Source of the DNA: Gyrodactylus bullatarudis
Taxonomy: Eukaryota > Platyhelminthes > Monogenea > Gyrodactylidea > Gyrodactylidae
NCBI GenBank assembly: GCA_012064415.1
Contig: SSNU01000019.1
Span: 361,968 to 425,967 of the forward strand
Length of the DNA: 64,000 nucleotides
Direction: 5' to 3'
Positions within the stretch are counted from its first letter, which is position 1. Every line of letters starts with the position of its first letter. A model generated the notes under the pieces. The model had not been told where the DNA came from. It saw only the letters and a list, made by a program, of their open reading frames with translations, and searched no databases. This document shows positions 48,401 through 60,965 of the stretch, one piece after another. A program made the translations under genes and the position numbers.

Positions 48401-51400
48401 GATATTCTTCTTAACGAAGTTGCTCAGTGTCTTCTGACATCCAATCTAAAGAAAAAGAGATTGGTGACATTCAGCTGAATCAAAATGCCTTAAAAAACCA
48501 TTTTTACAAAGCTCCAGAAAATATATAGCTCAGAAATGTAAGGCAACGAGTAGAGATTATTTTTTATGTTCAATTCTCATCTGTATACCAATTAGTTAGG
48601 ATTGCTGATGATGTAAAATGATTCCATATATAAGCTTTTTTTGATCCTCAAATCCATCTAAACGAATAAATAAAAGAGTTTAGCAAGTTTCTTTGTTTCC
48701 AAGGTAAAAATATGCTACACGTAAGAATAATCTTAATGAAATTTAAAACGTGATAAAACAAACACAAAGAGAGGAATGAATCATTAGATGAAGATCAGCC
48801 TGGCATTTTCGGATAAAAAATCATTACCATGAAGCAATCTTTGGTTTATTTCGTAATGTCAAAAGAATGTCCTCATTCTAGAACTATACAAGAGAAATAC
48901 TAACCCATTTCATCTCTAATAAGATAAATACAGGGATTTATGCGTTTAAACGTTATCATGTCCTGCATTCGTAAAAGATTTGAATGAAATAATAAGTAAT
49001 AACATGACAACTCGGAATCAATGTCAAAAAAAGGAACCCTTTCAAATTAAATGAAACAGTACATCGTTCAAGAAAAGAGATAATAATACAATGGGGTTTT
49101 CTATTCATTGAAAACTGAAATGTCATAAATCTTGAACGTTATCTCGATTGCACATCTTTCTTCTTTTTGGTTGACTTTGTGCCTGGACAAGGGAAAAGAG
49201 ATAAGAGACTGGCTCCACAATGGACAATGTAGGTGGATCAGATATATTGCAGGTTTTATTGTCGACCATTTTTTCATTATTTACACTTATCAGTCAGGCA
49301 AAAGAATGAAATGTAACTGGCTTGAGATATCAGAAATAAAAGAATATCTTTTGATTTTTATGATTCAAATAAAAATGTCTTTTTTACAATGAAGAAATTT
49401 ATATTGTTCTTAGAAATTAAACTTTTCCTCTTCAGTAAATCATAAGGGATTGCAACCTAGTAGCGAAGTCTTTTCAGAGGTTATTACTAATCTAACTTTA
49501 TCTGTCAAGAGCGAGTTGCGAAACTCATCTACCAGCCTTAGTCCGAGGAAATTAGATCCTGGTTTTTGTATGTCTACTTGTAAGCGACTGGTTAATAGAG
49601 ATAGATATTGCAAATTATCAGTGGTTAAGAGGGTTTTAGATAACATAATCTCAGCTATTTTATTTAAAAATTAGCACGTTCCTTGGCTTGACAAGAGAAT
49701 ATTGAAAAATCACTTAAGTCTGTTTTATTATTAAGACAGCAGAGTAACTCAAACGGATACTGAATTTTCCAATTAGTGATTCAATAGACTAACAATACAA
49801 TCAAGAATAAAATTGCACATCTGAAAAATAAGGGAAAAAAGCATTTTTTAAAATCTACTACTTAAACGAAACAGAATAAATCAATTGTTAGTTTTCCCAT
49901 CGGTAGGAATATTTATTCAATAAAAATTTCTAAAATAGGATTTAATCAATAGATGGAAATTATTGAAGATGGTCAAAATAGGAAAAAAAGTAAAGCACAC
50001 AAAATATAAATACATTGACCGTATTATTATTATTATTCCTGTGCATTGCTTCTATTGTGAGCCTATCGATTAGCTTTAGGAGGTATGAATTAAAATAGCC
50101 GAACACTTTATATATTTCTAAAAGTATACTTTGAAAGTTGATCTGGAATTTTGCCCAAGGGATCAAAATTATGTATAAATTCAAAGTTAATTAATTAATT
50201 CATCAAAATGTGGGTGATAAACAATGTTCTCATTTAAAAAATCCTTATCTAAAGTTGTTCTGGAAATAGTCTTCGCCTTAGATTTGATGCTGCCGTTAAA
50301 TATACGATTTTCTTAGTTTTTTTTATTTTTTTTATTGCAAATAAAAGATTTTTTGGAAAGAGGGGTAGATTAAGATCAATTTAGGAAGAAAAAAATTTTT
50401 TTTTCGATCAAGATCAGATCTCAGATCCTTGATCAAAAAGATATTTAATAATATTATTTCTTAATCAAATCTCGCAGTAAGTTTTCCACATTTCAAACTG
50501 ATCTAAAGTTAATTATTTAGAATTGTCATCATAAAAATTTAGATATATTATTCTTTAGGGATCTTGAATCATCAAAGTTTTATCTATTTTCAAGTAGGGA
50601 AATGATCGAAAAATTAAAATTTCTTGATACTTGTATTTGTATTTTTGAAGAAATCTTTTTACTAACAAACTGTAACAGTTGTTTTGAGCTGAGTTACTAA
50701 TGTCATAATAGATGTAATGAAATGAAAGAAGGGATAAAAAATCTCTACTGACCATTTAGATCGGTTGAAATACCCCCTCCTCTCCCCTCCCCTTTAGAGT
50801 TACGATAATCTTAAGGAAGCTAGACTAAGTCTAATCTTTAGATATGATTTTCATCACGTCTTCAATAATCAAAAGTTTACGCCTCTTGAATCATTTGATG
50901 GAAAATTTGATTTGAATAGTCGAGCAGAAATGTTTCAATCCTAAATTATATTTTAATAGACCAATCTATTCAAGACTCTGAGATGATATCGAATAATTCC
51001 TCGAAAGGATTCAGAAAAACTGCATCAAAGCAATCTTTACCTTGGCGCGTGACAGATGAGAGAGCATTGGTAAATTCCCACACAAAGTTAAGATAACTTC
51101 CTCTTTTAGATAAAGAAAGTATTAATTTAATTTTCTCCAAGGTGATGGAACTGTATTTTCCATCGTTTTGCTATCAAAAAAGTTTCTTTTGATTACTCAA
51201 ATTTTGTTTTTCTTTGAATACGGCTTCAGCAACTTTATATCCTGATAGTCACAAATAACTTTTAAATCACATAACGGAATAAGCCCAAAATTTTTGTTTA
51301 TTTTGGGAATTACCATCAAAATTTTCGATTAACACAAAATTAAAATTGTTCACCCCAATGGTCAATTTCGTTCTTTTATTTGAAGATTTGACGGTATTTT

Positions 51401-54400
51401 ATCAAATTAAATTGGAAAGAAGTCGATCAAAGTTTTGAGCTAATTTTGGTCCAACCTAGTTCCTGACTTACGGGGGTCAAAATGTTGAGGTTTTTTAACC
51501 TCTTATATCATCCAGCTTTAGAGGAGTTTAGATACTTGACTAGCTTGAAAAAAACTTGATGAGAATGCCGAGTCTTGTGTCTTATAAACTCCACTCTAAT
51601 TTAGACGTTTCTGTTCCTTAGTTATCGACTTTCCAATTGAATTAAATTTTTTAAAATTCAATCAACAAAAATCTAAAAATCTACCAGTTTATTAGTTTTT
51701 TCCCTTTGTAATTATGATTGATTTTCTTTCTAAAAATAAAAAAAATCTCTTTTAGATTTGATGGAATAAAAGTTTTGCTTTCCATCAATTTATACGAAAA
51801 ATGTGATGATGTTCGGTTATTTCCCTAATTTCAAGTCGGCAATAAGAAAATTTTCGTCAGTTTAGAAAGAATAATAAAAATAAAAGAAAAGAATCTCCTT
51901 TTAGAGAGGAAGAAAACCTGTTCAGTTGCATTCTTAACCTGGGAAACATTACCCTAAAGTAACAAGAAAGGTTTACTCGACAGAACAAACACTTTCCATT
52001 GAAATTGTAATAATTATGAGTGAGTAAATCCCTTTTTAAACCCTATTGCGAGAAGTTGGTAATATTCCACAAGGGAATTTCTAACAGCAAATTCAGATAA
52101 ACTAAATTTTTCCATCTTTGAATCAGAAGAAATTCTAAAAGTTTATTATTATTTAAAAGTATGCTTACTTGAGATCCAAGAATGAAATAGAGCAGTTGAT
52201 GACTCAGATCGTACTCATGAAGGTTACCATCAGTTACGAATTCGAAGCATTTTCCGCTCACTTCACACGTCCGTGACTGACTAGAAATAAAAAAAATTAG
52301 CTTAAAACTCAGAGTTGCAATACAGAATTGAATTTAAAATATCAAAATGATATCTTATAGGCTTTAAATAAATTTTTCGAACAGAATTAAAATAAAATAA
52401 CAAGTGTTAGAATGAAATTTAACGTGATGTTCTAAATAATACCTGATATAAATAAAAATTTTGAATAGGCTTAAAACCTCAGTTTTCAAAAATACTATAG
52501 GAGTGAAGAACAATGATAATACTTTGAATGGAATAAAGGTTAACATTGAGCAGTGCTCAAGTCAAAATGAAATATGACACGAAAGAAGGGAGTTAGCCTA
52601 ATACAGATAATTTTCTATTTTTCCTGACATCCAATAGGCCAACCTCTTTTAGACTAAGTGGACGTTCTGATGATACACTGTTTTTGATAAGCTTTTCTTA
52701 TTCAAAAAGAAGACCTGTAGTCCTATTAGACTGAGAATTCCAATGTTTTCTATCAATTTTTATTGAGATTTATATCTGAATATATCCAAGCAGTTTTAGA
52801 AATGCTGAATTCATATTCTGACATACAACATTTAATTAGCTTTTTCCAAATATTAATTTTATTATATCCCACTGAGACCGTTTATTACATTGCTCGGCTG
52901 GACTCAAATTTTCAGTTGAATGAAATAATTCAATTTTTTTCTAGATACTCTCTATTTTCCACCTTTATAAGCTTTTCTCAATGAATTTTATTATTTTAAC
53001 AAGAACCTCATTTTTTCCATCAAAATTTTCAGAAGATTTTTTAAAAGACACACTTCCACCAATTTAAGAAAAGAAATTTTCAATTTCGAGCTGGTGCGAT
53101 TTTTCCATGTTTTTAAACTTTGAGTACTAATTTTTCTTGATTAAAAAAGATCAAGAATCATCCTATTCATATGGCAACCTGAAATTTATAGAAAAAAGGC
53201 CTTTCTGAAATCGATCAAACACGTGGAACATGAATTTAGCGCCGTAATAAAGCAAGGGTTATATATGGAACATTTGCCCCCTCTTGTTTTGCAGTAATTT
53301 TTCTGAATGACAAATAAACTAAGGGCTTTTTAGCATCGATGAAATGAAAACGAATTATTCATGTCATCGATAATAAAAAGACCAACACGTTTCAAAGTAA
53401 ACTTAGAGAGAAATAAGAGGGATCAGGTGTTCTCTAATTTAACCGTTAAACTTCTAACGGATGATTGATTGAACCCTAAGAAGATGGGCATGTGGAAATA
53501 AAGATTCCTTTAAAAATCATTCAGATATAGGTGACATACTAATTAAAAAACAGATCCCAATTTATTTTTCAAGTTTGGGATTTATTAATTTAACAAGAAT
53601 CTAAAAACTCAAGTAGGATGAATATTCAACTTATTTGAACTTTGAGCTGGAAATCATATTGTTTTCAAAATGTCAGAGTGATCAAATTGGACAAAAGGAT
53701 AAGATTCATTGATCATTTTAACTACTTGAAAAACAGGGATCGTTTCTTGAAATTTAGCAAATTTTTGCCTAGAATTTTATTTTGTAGAACTTTTTTTAAA
53801 GCGTTTCTAATGATAAATGATTTTCCTATAAAAAGTAACCTTTTCACTCAAGTCAATGATAAAGATTAAACACTTTGAAAATACCAATATGGCGATGATA
53901 TATCACTCAGAATTAGTGTGCATAATTTTCGAACCGACCTTTTTCCAAATCCTCTACAAGACATTACATTACTGTAATAGTTAAGTATTTTTTTCAGTTG
54001 ATCAGAGGCTTGTTACCTGAGCTCGCTTAAATTTTATCTAAAAACCTTTGTATTCCCGATATACAGTCGGAACCGAAACTCGATGGCCACCCCAGTCCGA
54101 AGAAATTAGAGCGTAATATATCGCGAAATATATACAAATATACCAAAATTTTACAAGGAATTCATTGGTGCATTCAAATTTCTGTTTAACTCGCGTTTTT
54201 AAGGGTAAAATTTACAAGTACGAAAAATTGAGTTTTTGGAGGTTTATTGACATTTTTGAGTAATCTTTGGAAACCATTTGTCTCATTTAGAAAGAATTCT
54301 TTTAGTATGCGAGAAAGAACTAACTATAATTCAAGGAAGCAATCGTCATTGCTTATTTCATCGTATACGGGTGGATTTCCTTGACTCAGACTCTGATTGA

Positions 54401-57324
54401 ACTTCAAAAGGTTTTGTGGAATTCTCCTCCGTGGGAATTGAAAGTCCCATAAATGTTCATTGATGAGAAATTTCATCTCTGAAATAAAACATGAGGATGT
54501 TAAATAAAGATCTCACATACTCTCTTATCATGTCCTGAATTATAATTATCAAAATGAGATATTTTATATCAAAAATATCGAATAAGGGGTATTTGCAAAA
54601 TTGGTCTTTCGGACTAGTTGGCATATGCAGATATGCCTACAGTGGTAGGCCAAAATACAATTTCTTACATTGTACTTGTGGAGCCCTGAAATTTAATTCA
54701 TTCATGGTTCCGTTTTTTAATGTAAAAATTTTAAATATTGCATTTAGATATAGAAATAATCTATTTTTACTGTGTTGGAATTAAATAATTGCAGTCACAG
54801 TTAGTTCACTCTGTGCTGAACGATATTGATTTTGTAAAATCTGTTTTTGATAGCTGTTAAAGTTTTTTATTCAGGGCTATTCCATAAGTACTGATTTGTA
54901 TCTTCTCGAATTTAATCAGGTTAATTTTCTGACCAAAAGCAAAATATCATGAATTATTAAAAGAAGATTACTTACTGAAAATTCACCGATTCACCAATTT
55001 TGCAAATACCCCTATCAAATAATAATAGGAGGAAATCCTTATCTGAATAGTGTTTTGAAAGTTGACTTTTCATTAAAACATGGGTTAAAATTGCCATTCT
55101 GTGGCTCTAAAACTCTATCATAATGAGAGATGAGGTTTGGAAAACTAGTTGACATGAAGATGAGAATTTACTCTTTTTACTAAACTGAAAATAAAGCTAA
55201 TTGAAATTTCTCCGGATTTTTTGAAGAGAAATATTAAGTGTTTTGTAAAAATGATAAAATCGTCTTCATGTAAACTCTGATTAGGATATCTAGCAGTTGA
55301 TTAAATGGGTGAAATCTTGCGTTATTATTTCACAACCATCTTATATATTTTCCTAAAAACTAAGCAGTTAATTATTATTATTCGAATGTATTTTTAAAAT
55401 ACTAGCATTCTTTAAGTACGCTTCTCAATTTTTTTTCTGATTAAAGCATCTTTAGCATTTGAAAGTACAGTTGTGCACACCCCGATTTTCTAGCTAAGAA
55501 AAAGAGTTCGCATCTGAAATTTACTAAAAACTAGGACAAATATATTAGGAATCCCCTAATTTACCAGTGGAACTAAAGTTTCTTACTAATTATGGCCTAA
55601 TTTCAGTCACAAATTATCTCAAGTCAAATTGTTTCATAACTACACCTTGTTAAATTAAAAAGCAATAAAGAAATCTATCTAAAGTCATTTCAGGGACTTT
55701 TTCATTAAAATTTCAAAGTTTATTTTCAATAGTTTCCTTACTTAATGAACGAATTTAATAGGGTTTAGTGGTACTCATTAAATCTGGAGAAAACTCTACA
55801 AGTTGAGACCAAAAACAAGAAAGGTGACAAAATTTGCCCAAAAAATTAACTTTTTAATATACTTGTCCTACTTTTTAGTAAATTTCAGATGCGAACTCTT
55901 ATTCTTAGCTAGAAAATCGGGCTGTGCACACCTATATCGAAAGTTTCGTGTTCTTCCATTTAATTATTGGACATGAGGTGTTAAACGATTACAAGAATTG
56001 CTCACTTGTGACATAGTAAGGGGCATTTCTCATTGCATAATCGACACCCCTCCTTGAGATGTCCTCAGAATAAATTTGGATTTGTTTCAATCTCTTGAAA
56101 TGTTCATCACTCATCCTATGTCCGTACTGGGCTATTAATCCAGTACTTATGCCTTGAAATGATACAAAATTTTACTTTTTCTTAAATTACTAATTCATCT
56201 ATCAACAGGGAGATAATTCCAGTTAGTTAATACAAGGATAGGAATTTATGGTTTTTCCAAAGTTTTTCCACCAAGAAATAGAATTATAGGAAGATTTTGA
56301 GACCCAATTTAAAGTTCATGAATTAGAAACAAATGTTGTTCGGCTGTACGATCCTTGAAATCGACAGTTGCGATATTCCTAATGAAAACGGGCTTGACTT
56401 CAAAAATTTCGAATTCTTTCGATGAAGAAATTGAGAATATCGGGGAAATTCCATCTTCATATAAACTAACTATGCTTTATGCTTCGAAAGGCAATAAAAC
56501 TGAACGAAAATGTCAATGAACTCTTAATGCTTTTTTGTTTTTGATATTACAGCTTACATTCATTTTATTTTGACTTTGAATATTCTTACAGTTTTATTAC
56601 ACAATAGGCAATTACAATTTTCAAAACAAAATGAAATGTTTCACCTTTCTGAATTATTCATGATTTACTGCCTATAAAAAGATTTGTTGCATTGCAACAA
56701 GTGATCATGTAATATAAAGCTGGGAATGATTTTAAGGAAAACCTCGATATGTAAACGTTTTTTTTGTTGCTCACTCTTACGATTTGGAGAAAGAAATTAT
56801 TTTTATGAAAAATATGGTCATTTTTCAACTTTTGATTTGGCGCCAAAATTCCATTTTTTCGAACTTTCAAGCGAAAATTTTTATTGATTTGAAAGTGAGA
56901 GAGTGATCAAAAATTAATTTTCAGGATCACTATAAGACAAGAACGCCGAATATCGCCGAAAATTTTCGAGGGATTTCAATTTACCGAAATTTCATTAATT
57001 TTCAAGTAGTGAAAATGATCAAAAAATCAAAATTCGACTCCCAAACGATAATGGAGTTATGCATGAAAAAATCGAGGTTTTCCATAAAATCATAGATTCC
57101 CAACTTCATATCAATTAGCTAAAGGATAATTTACCTTCAACAGATCTTAATCCAATGATAGAATCGAGGATGATATCATCAAGGTTTTCATTGAAAAATT
57201 CCAGTGTCCTCTCAAGAGCGTTAAGAGTTGCTTGTAGACGTTCTTCATCCCCATTCAACTCATCAGACATCGATAGGGTCACGAAAAGACCAAAGATAAT
57301 CCACAACATTTGATACGATCCCAT
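45456..57324 (-). CDS. secreted DUF4735 (C16orf89/UPF0764-like) protein, five exons
   Basis: Exons 57324-57135, 54478-54325, 52280-52169, 48445-48268 and 45733-45456 total 912 nt, 303 aa. All junctions are GT-AG, with phases 1, 2, 0, 1 matching on both sides. Residues 1-20 form a signal peptide; LNALERTLEFFNENLDD and IILDSIIGLRSVE follow. Exon 2 ends near NDDCFLELY. Exon 3 has TCEVSGKCFEF and YDLSHQLLYFILGSQ. Exon 4 has two cysteines (IKGCSSVEDL, MTGTC). Exon 5 has GFCGYVGFLDDFAKDIWLEK, SWQSDVTGCF and a C-terminal Cys block. The YDLSHQLLYF and ILSWQ..GCF patterns recall the vertebrate C16orf89 family, secreted proteins of unknown role; that family match is from memory. The long introns (2.0-3.7 kb) are packed with MITEs. 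A TATA box lies 31 bp upstream of the ATG. Confidence 0.7.
45734..48267. other. intron 4 of the DUF4735 gene
   Basis: Non-coding. It holds a MITE-like unit at about 47462-47650, bounded by inverted TAGAATTAGACAAGAAAGCT-type ends. The core of that unit (ATTTACCGAAATTTCATTAA) is shared with the family D MITE interior at 44480. Confidence 0.55.
48446..52168. other. intron 3 of the DUF4735 gene
   Basis: 3.7 kb with no supported exon. A TGTATGTCTACTTGTAAGCG string at about 49567 is shared with 28400, beside repeat I. Confidence 0.5.
53264..53443. repeat. MITE family B, copy 2
   Basis: ATGGAACATTTGCCCCCTCT start and a GTTCTCTAATTTAAC end. It matches 60481-60664 in the same orientation and 27361-27540 inverted. 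Located in intron 2 of the DUF4735 gene. Confidence 0.7.
54062..54245. repeat. mariner/pogo-like repeat I, copy 2
   Basis: TACAGTCGGAACCGAAACTC start and strong similarity to 28101-28290. It is truncated at the right. Located in intron 2 of the DUF4735 gene, about 80 bp from exon 2. Confidence 0.6.
54585..55013. mobile_element. MITE family H, full copy
   Basis: 429 bp with terminal inverted repeats AGGGGTATTTGCAAAATTGG and its mirror ending at 55013. The left part matches the copy at 18430-18622 inverted. Located in intron 1 of the DUF4735 gene. Confidence 0.7.
55135..55290. repeat. short inverted-repeat unit related to the fold-back element
   Basis: TTGACATGAAGATGAGAATT at the left resembles the arm at 41985-42005, and a TCTTCATGTAAACTCTGATT block lies at the right. 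Confidence 0.45.
55464..55933. mobile_element. Tc1/mariner-like MITE
   Basis: About 470 bp with terminal inverted repeats of about 75 bp, beginning near TACAGTTGTGCACACC and sharing GATTTTCTAGCTAAGAA and AGTTCGCATCTGAAATTTAC. The TA-flanked CAGT start is typical of Tc1/mariner. No transposase. Confidence 0.75.
56699..57120. mobile_element. MITE family D in intron 1 of the DUF4735 gene
   Basis: Same element as 44194-44615. On the minus strand it begins only 14 nt after the exon-1 splice donor. Confidence 0.65.
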
Positions 57325-57354
57325 CTCTTTTATGTTAGTAACCAGAGTCTCATG

Positions 57355-57362
57355 TATTTATA
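57355..57362 (-). promoter_or_regulatory. TATA box of the DUF4735 gene
   Basis: Minus-strand TATAAATA lies 31 bp upstream of the ATG, which implies a very short 5' UTR. The same box is present in the duplicate at 44850-44857. Confidence 0.5.
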
Positions 57363-57598
57363 TCCAAGATTCTAATAGAGATTCTAAATTCTAACATGTA
57401 CGTAAATTTTACACAGACAGAACGAGTATAATAATATATAGATGTATATTCATATAATAGTTGTGGATGATCTATCCATGAGTACTACTCATTGAGTAGT
57501 GAGTACTGATTATTATTATTCCCAAAAGGAATTCTCTCATTGGTTCATGCGATGAACAATAATGAATTTTGTGTATTTTATTCAATAGAACCTTGATA

Positions 57599-57620
57599 AT
57601 AATAATAATAATAATATTTA
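57599..57620. repeat. AAT microsatellite (LINE 3' tail)
   Basis: A short run of AAT units directly at the LINE 3' end. The copy at 43138 has a similar but shorter run. Confidence 0.75.
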
Positions 57621-59870
57621 TTGAACAATACATGTGTTATCTATATAAACATTAAATAGATTCTTCAGTTTTGTGGAAATTTATAAATTAAAAAGTTTTT
57701 TTAATTCTTTTTTAAATTCATCATTATCAAGAGTTTTCATCTTATGATTAAGTTTTTTAAATATGTTTTTGGCTTTGTTGAAAATTGATAGCTTTTTTAG
57801 ATTGCCATATTCAGGAACATTGGAGCGTAGGCCTTGACGATTGGAGTTAGCCAGGGGTGAGAGTTTGATTAGGGTAATTGTTTTGAGTTCTCTTCTTAGC
57901 CACAAGGAGTTCTTCGTGGATTTCATTTCAGTTTGGTATGTTGATGACAAAAGGCGCGTAAATCTGTTGCATGCAGTTTTTATTTTTTTTTAGACCATTT
58001 GTCACATTCAGGGTTCCAGATTGCAGAACAGTATTCAATTACTGGTCTAGTATAAACTTTGAATAAAAGTAGTTTCATGCTGTCGATTTTGATGCATTTG
58101 TGGATGTGAATGAGCCGGCCAATGAATTTTTTAATAATTTCTTTATAGTGATCAACAAAATCAAGTTTCCATGAATGAGTAATCCCAAGGTCCTTAATTG
58201 TAGTTTTAGGGGCAATTTTATTTTGGTTGATGTAGATATTTAAATCAGTGATCCTTGATTCATTTGGAGTCGAGTAGAATGATTTTTCTATGTTAGGGGA
58301 CAATCCAAAGCTCATTAATTCGTTGATAATATTTGATATTTCTGAATTTATAATATTTGTGTTATAGGTACCATCAAAATCAAAGACTATTTTAATGTCG
58401 TCAGCATATTTAAAAATTTTGAATGAGGAAGGTTGAATATCAGCAAATACAATATTGAAAAGTAGAGGTCCAATTGAGGGACTCCTGATTTGATTATTTG
58501 ACTATATTATCTTTGGCCATTGCATTCGACAAATTGATTCCTATTGATGAGATAGTTTTCGAGATAGTTTAAAAGTTTATAGCAGATACCTTGATTATGA
58601 CAGGCTTCAAGTATAGTAGGGAAGTAGACTTTATCAAAGGCCTTACTAAGGTCAATGTATACAACAACTATTTTTTTCTTTTTGCTTTTTAAGCATGAGA
58701 TGTAGCTTAGAAATTGATAAAGATTAGTTTCACATGATTTACAGAAGCCATGTTGATTGGGGTCAATTATGTTAATGTTTACAGTTTTCCTTATTTGAAT
58801 AAACAGGAAGGAATCAATGATCCTCATGAGTGTTGACTGTAGCGAGATAGGTCTGAATTCATTTGAGTCTTTTTTAGTAAGAGGAATAACTTTTGTTGCA
58901 AGGAAGTCTTTTGGAATAAAATTTTCATCAAAGGATTTTTTAAATAGATTATATATGTTATTTAGGAATGTGCAGTGACCATTGAGCAATATATTTATGC
59001 TAATATTGTAGATGTCTCGTCGATTCTTGAATTTAAGTTTTGAAAGCATATTGAAGAATTGAGTATATGACATAAAATTGTAATTAATCTCATCTCCGCA
59101 ACTTGGGTTGTGTCTAAGATTGTTAGGGTTGAACTGGGGTGATGCATTGAAGACATTGATGAACTTTTCTTGGATGGTGTCAGGGTTTTCTTTGATACTA
59201 TGAACGTTTTTATTGGAGAATTTAAAGTATTTGTTCAATTGTTGGTAACCAATTTTGGGTCTTTGTTTAATTTCATTCTTTAGGTTCCTCTCAATACGAG
59301 CATAAGTCATTGATGTTAGAGATGATATTTGATTTTGTGTGTTGATTAGTAATCTTCTTCCATCAGTAACTGAACAGCAGTATTTGAGTTTGTTTTCAAG
59401 ACGATTATTTAGTTTTAATTCGAGATGGTCAATGTTTCTTCTACGCTTTTTAATAGTAGCAATATTATACATTCTATTATAGTAATCAATGATGTTGTTT
59501 GCGTTGATGTAATTCTCGGGCATAATTGTTATTGTTTTGAAGACGTTGTAGTCAGTAAAATCATAGAAAGAATATTCATTATTCGAAGGCATTGAATTTT
59601 CTGTGAGGTGTGTATCAATAATGCAGAAAATTCCTAAGTGATCTTTGTTGTGATATATATTTTGAGTTTCAACATAGAATGACAGAGTTGTGGCATTTAG
59701 AAATATACAGTCAAGAATATTTTGGCCTCGTGTTGGTGTCGATACTGTTTGTTTTAGATTGAAAGATTGTAGTAGTATACCAAAATCAGAGTTTTGGTTG
59801 TTCCAGTTTTCATTAGGCAGGTTAATGATAATTTTGCATGAATATTTTTGCCTGAAGAATATTCAAACTA
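57599..59870 (-). mobile_element. LINE family 1, defective endonuclease/reverse-transcriptase element
   Basis: The left edge is an AAT microsatellite, the element's 3' tail. From the right, on the minus strand, come the end of an APE-type endonuclease (STPTRGQNILDCIFLN, then KDHLGI) and, in the same open frame (to 58507), reverse transcriptase motifs KVIPLTKKDSNEFRPISLQS and VVYIDLSKAFDKV. A stop and frameshift follow where GVPQGS should be, then the catalytic KYADDIKIVF box in another frame. The C-terminal VYTRPVIEYCSAIWNPE region is split by an A-run frameshift at about 57985. The layout is that of CR1/jockey-type non-LTR elements. It is 5'-truncated within the endonuclease. A 5'-truncated relative lies at 43138-43508. 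Confidence 0.88.
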
Positions 59871-60480
59871 TTTTTTTTCAAGCTATTTTATTAGAGGGTT
59901 CAATCAGAGAATAACAGGAATCACTAGTATCGATTACAATGAAGGCTCACCGAAAAGAATTGATTTCTTCATGTCATCAATGTTGCCCCGCCCCCTATTT
60001 ATTGATGAAAATTAAGGGAGGCGAACTCGATACACAATGATTTCGAACTGAATAATCTGATTTTAAACTTCCATTGTTAAAGAAAACTTTAAAACACTTT
60101 TTCCCGTAGATCCTTGTACTTAAAGAATACAATGATTCCCCTAATTTCTCTAAAAAGTACACGGAATATGATAAATTGCAAAAATCTCAATTATCAACAC
60201 CCCTTTACCTACGAGTGTTGTATTTGTCATGTAGTTTTTATATTTCCTCTGTCAACTAAAGTTCGCTAATAAATCATAATTTTCTTACAAGCTGATTGCT
60301 TTCGTTCCCTATTACAAATAAATGTCATGTATTTTAGTTGGAATGACTGATTGGACTAAGGAAGAAATATGTTTTATTGCGACAAACTTTTAGTTTTCTT
60401 CTATCAGAACGATAATACTTAACACTTCCATAGAATAGTGGTCAGTTTCAAAAACCTGATAGTTTTTTGAGCTAATCCAT
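59871..60480. other. non-coding DNA, no gene seen
   Basis: AT-rich; no exon supported beyond the truncated LINE. Confidence 0.4.
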
Positions 60481-60664
60481 AGAAAATTTGCCCTTTTGTT
60501 TTACAGTAACTTACTGAATGACAAAGAGAAATTTTTAACATCAATGAAATGAAAACGAATCCCTTGCGGTGAATTTTTCATGTCATCGATAAGAAAAAGA
60601 CCAACACAATTCAGAGTAAACTTAGAAAGAAATAAGAGGGGGGCAACTGTTCTCTAATTTAACC
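60481..60664. repeat. MITE family B, copy 3
   Basis: Starts near AAAATTTGCCCTTTTGTTTT and ends CAACTGTTCTCTAATTTAAC. Same orientation as copy 2. Confidence 0.7.
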
Positions 60665-60965
60665 AATTATAACCTGATTATGGGAGGTACAAAATTCCTT
60701 ATCATTTTGAGGGATTGAAACAAAAATTTGAGAGTATAGATTCTTGATGTGGCCCGAGGATTGAGTGTGATAGCGTTATTATTCAGCAAATTTCCAATAT
60801 TCAAAAATTCATTTTTCTCTGTCTGATTAAAACCTTTAGGATTGCATTAATCTGGTCATTAAACTCATGAATTAGTTTTTTTATTTTCATATAAATAACT
60901 ATAGAGTTTGATAAAACTTCAAGTTTGTGGATCCCTAGATAACAGAGCAATAGAGAAATACAAGT

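Larger units (their letters stand above)
56014..57371. repeat. 1,358-bp duplicated segment, copy 2 (with exon 1 of the gene)
   Basis: Matches 43509-44866. It carries 47 bp upstream of the DUF4735 ATG (including the TATA box), exon 1, and the first 1.1 kb of intron 1 with the family D MITE. Confidence 0.9.

Noticed and set aside
49440..49674. Overlapping frames on both strands as an exon in intron 3 of the DUF4735 gene
   Set aside because: No splice sites with compatible phase, and the exon 3 to exon 4 join is already exact without it.
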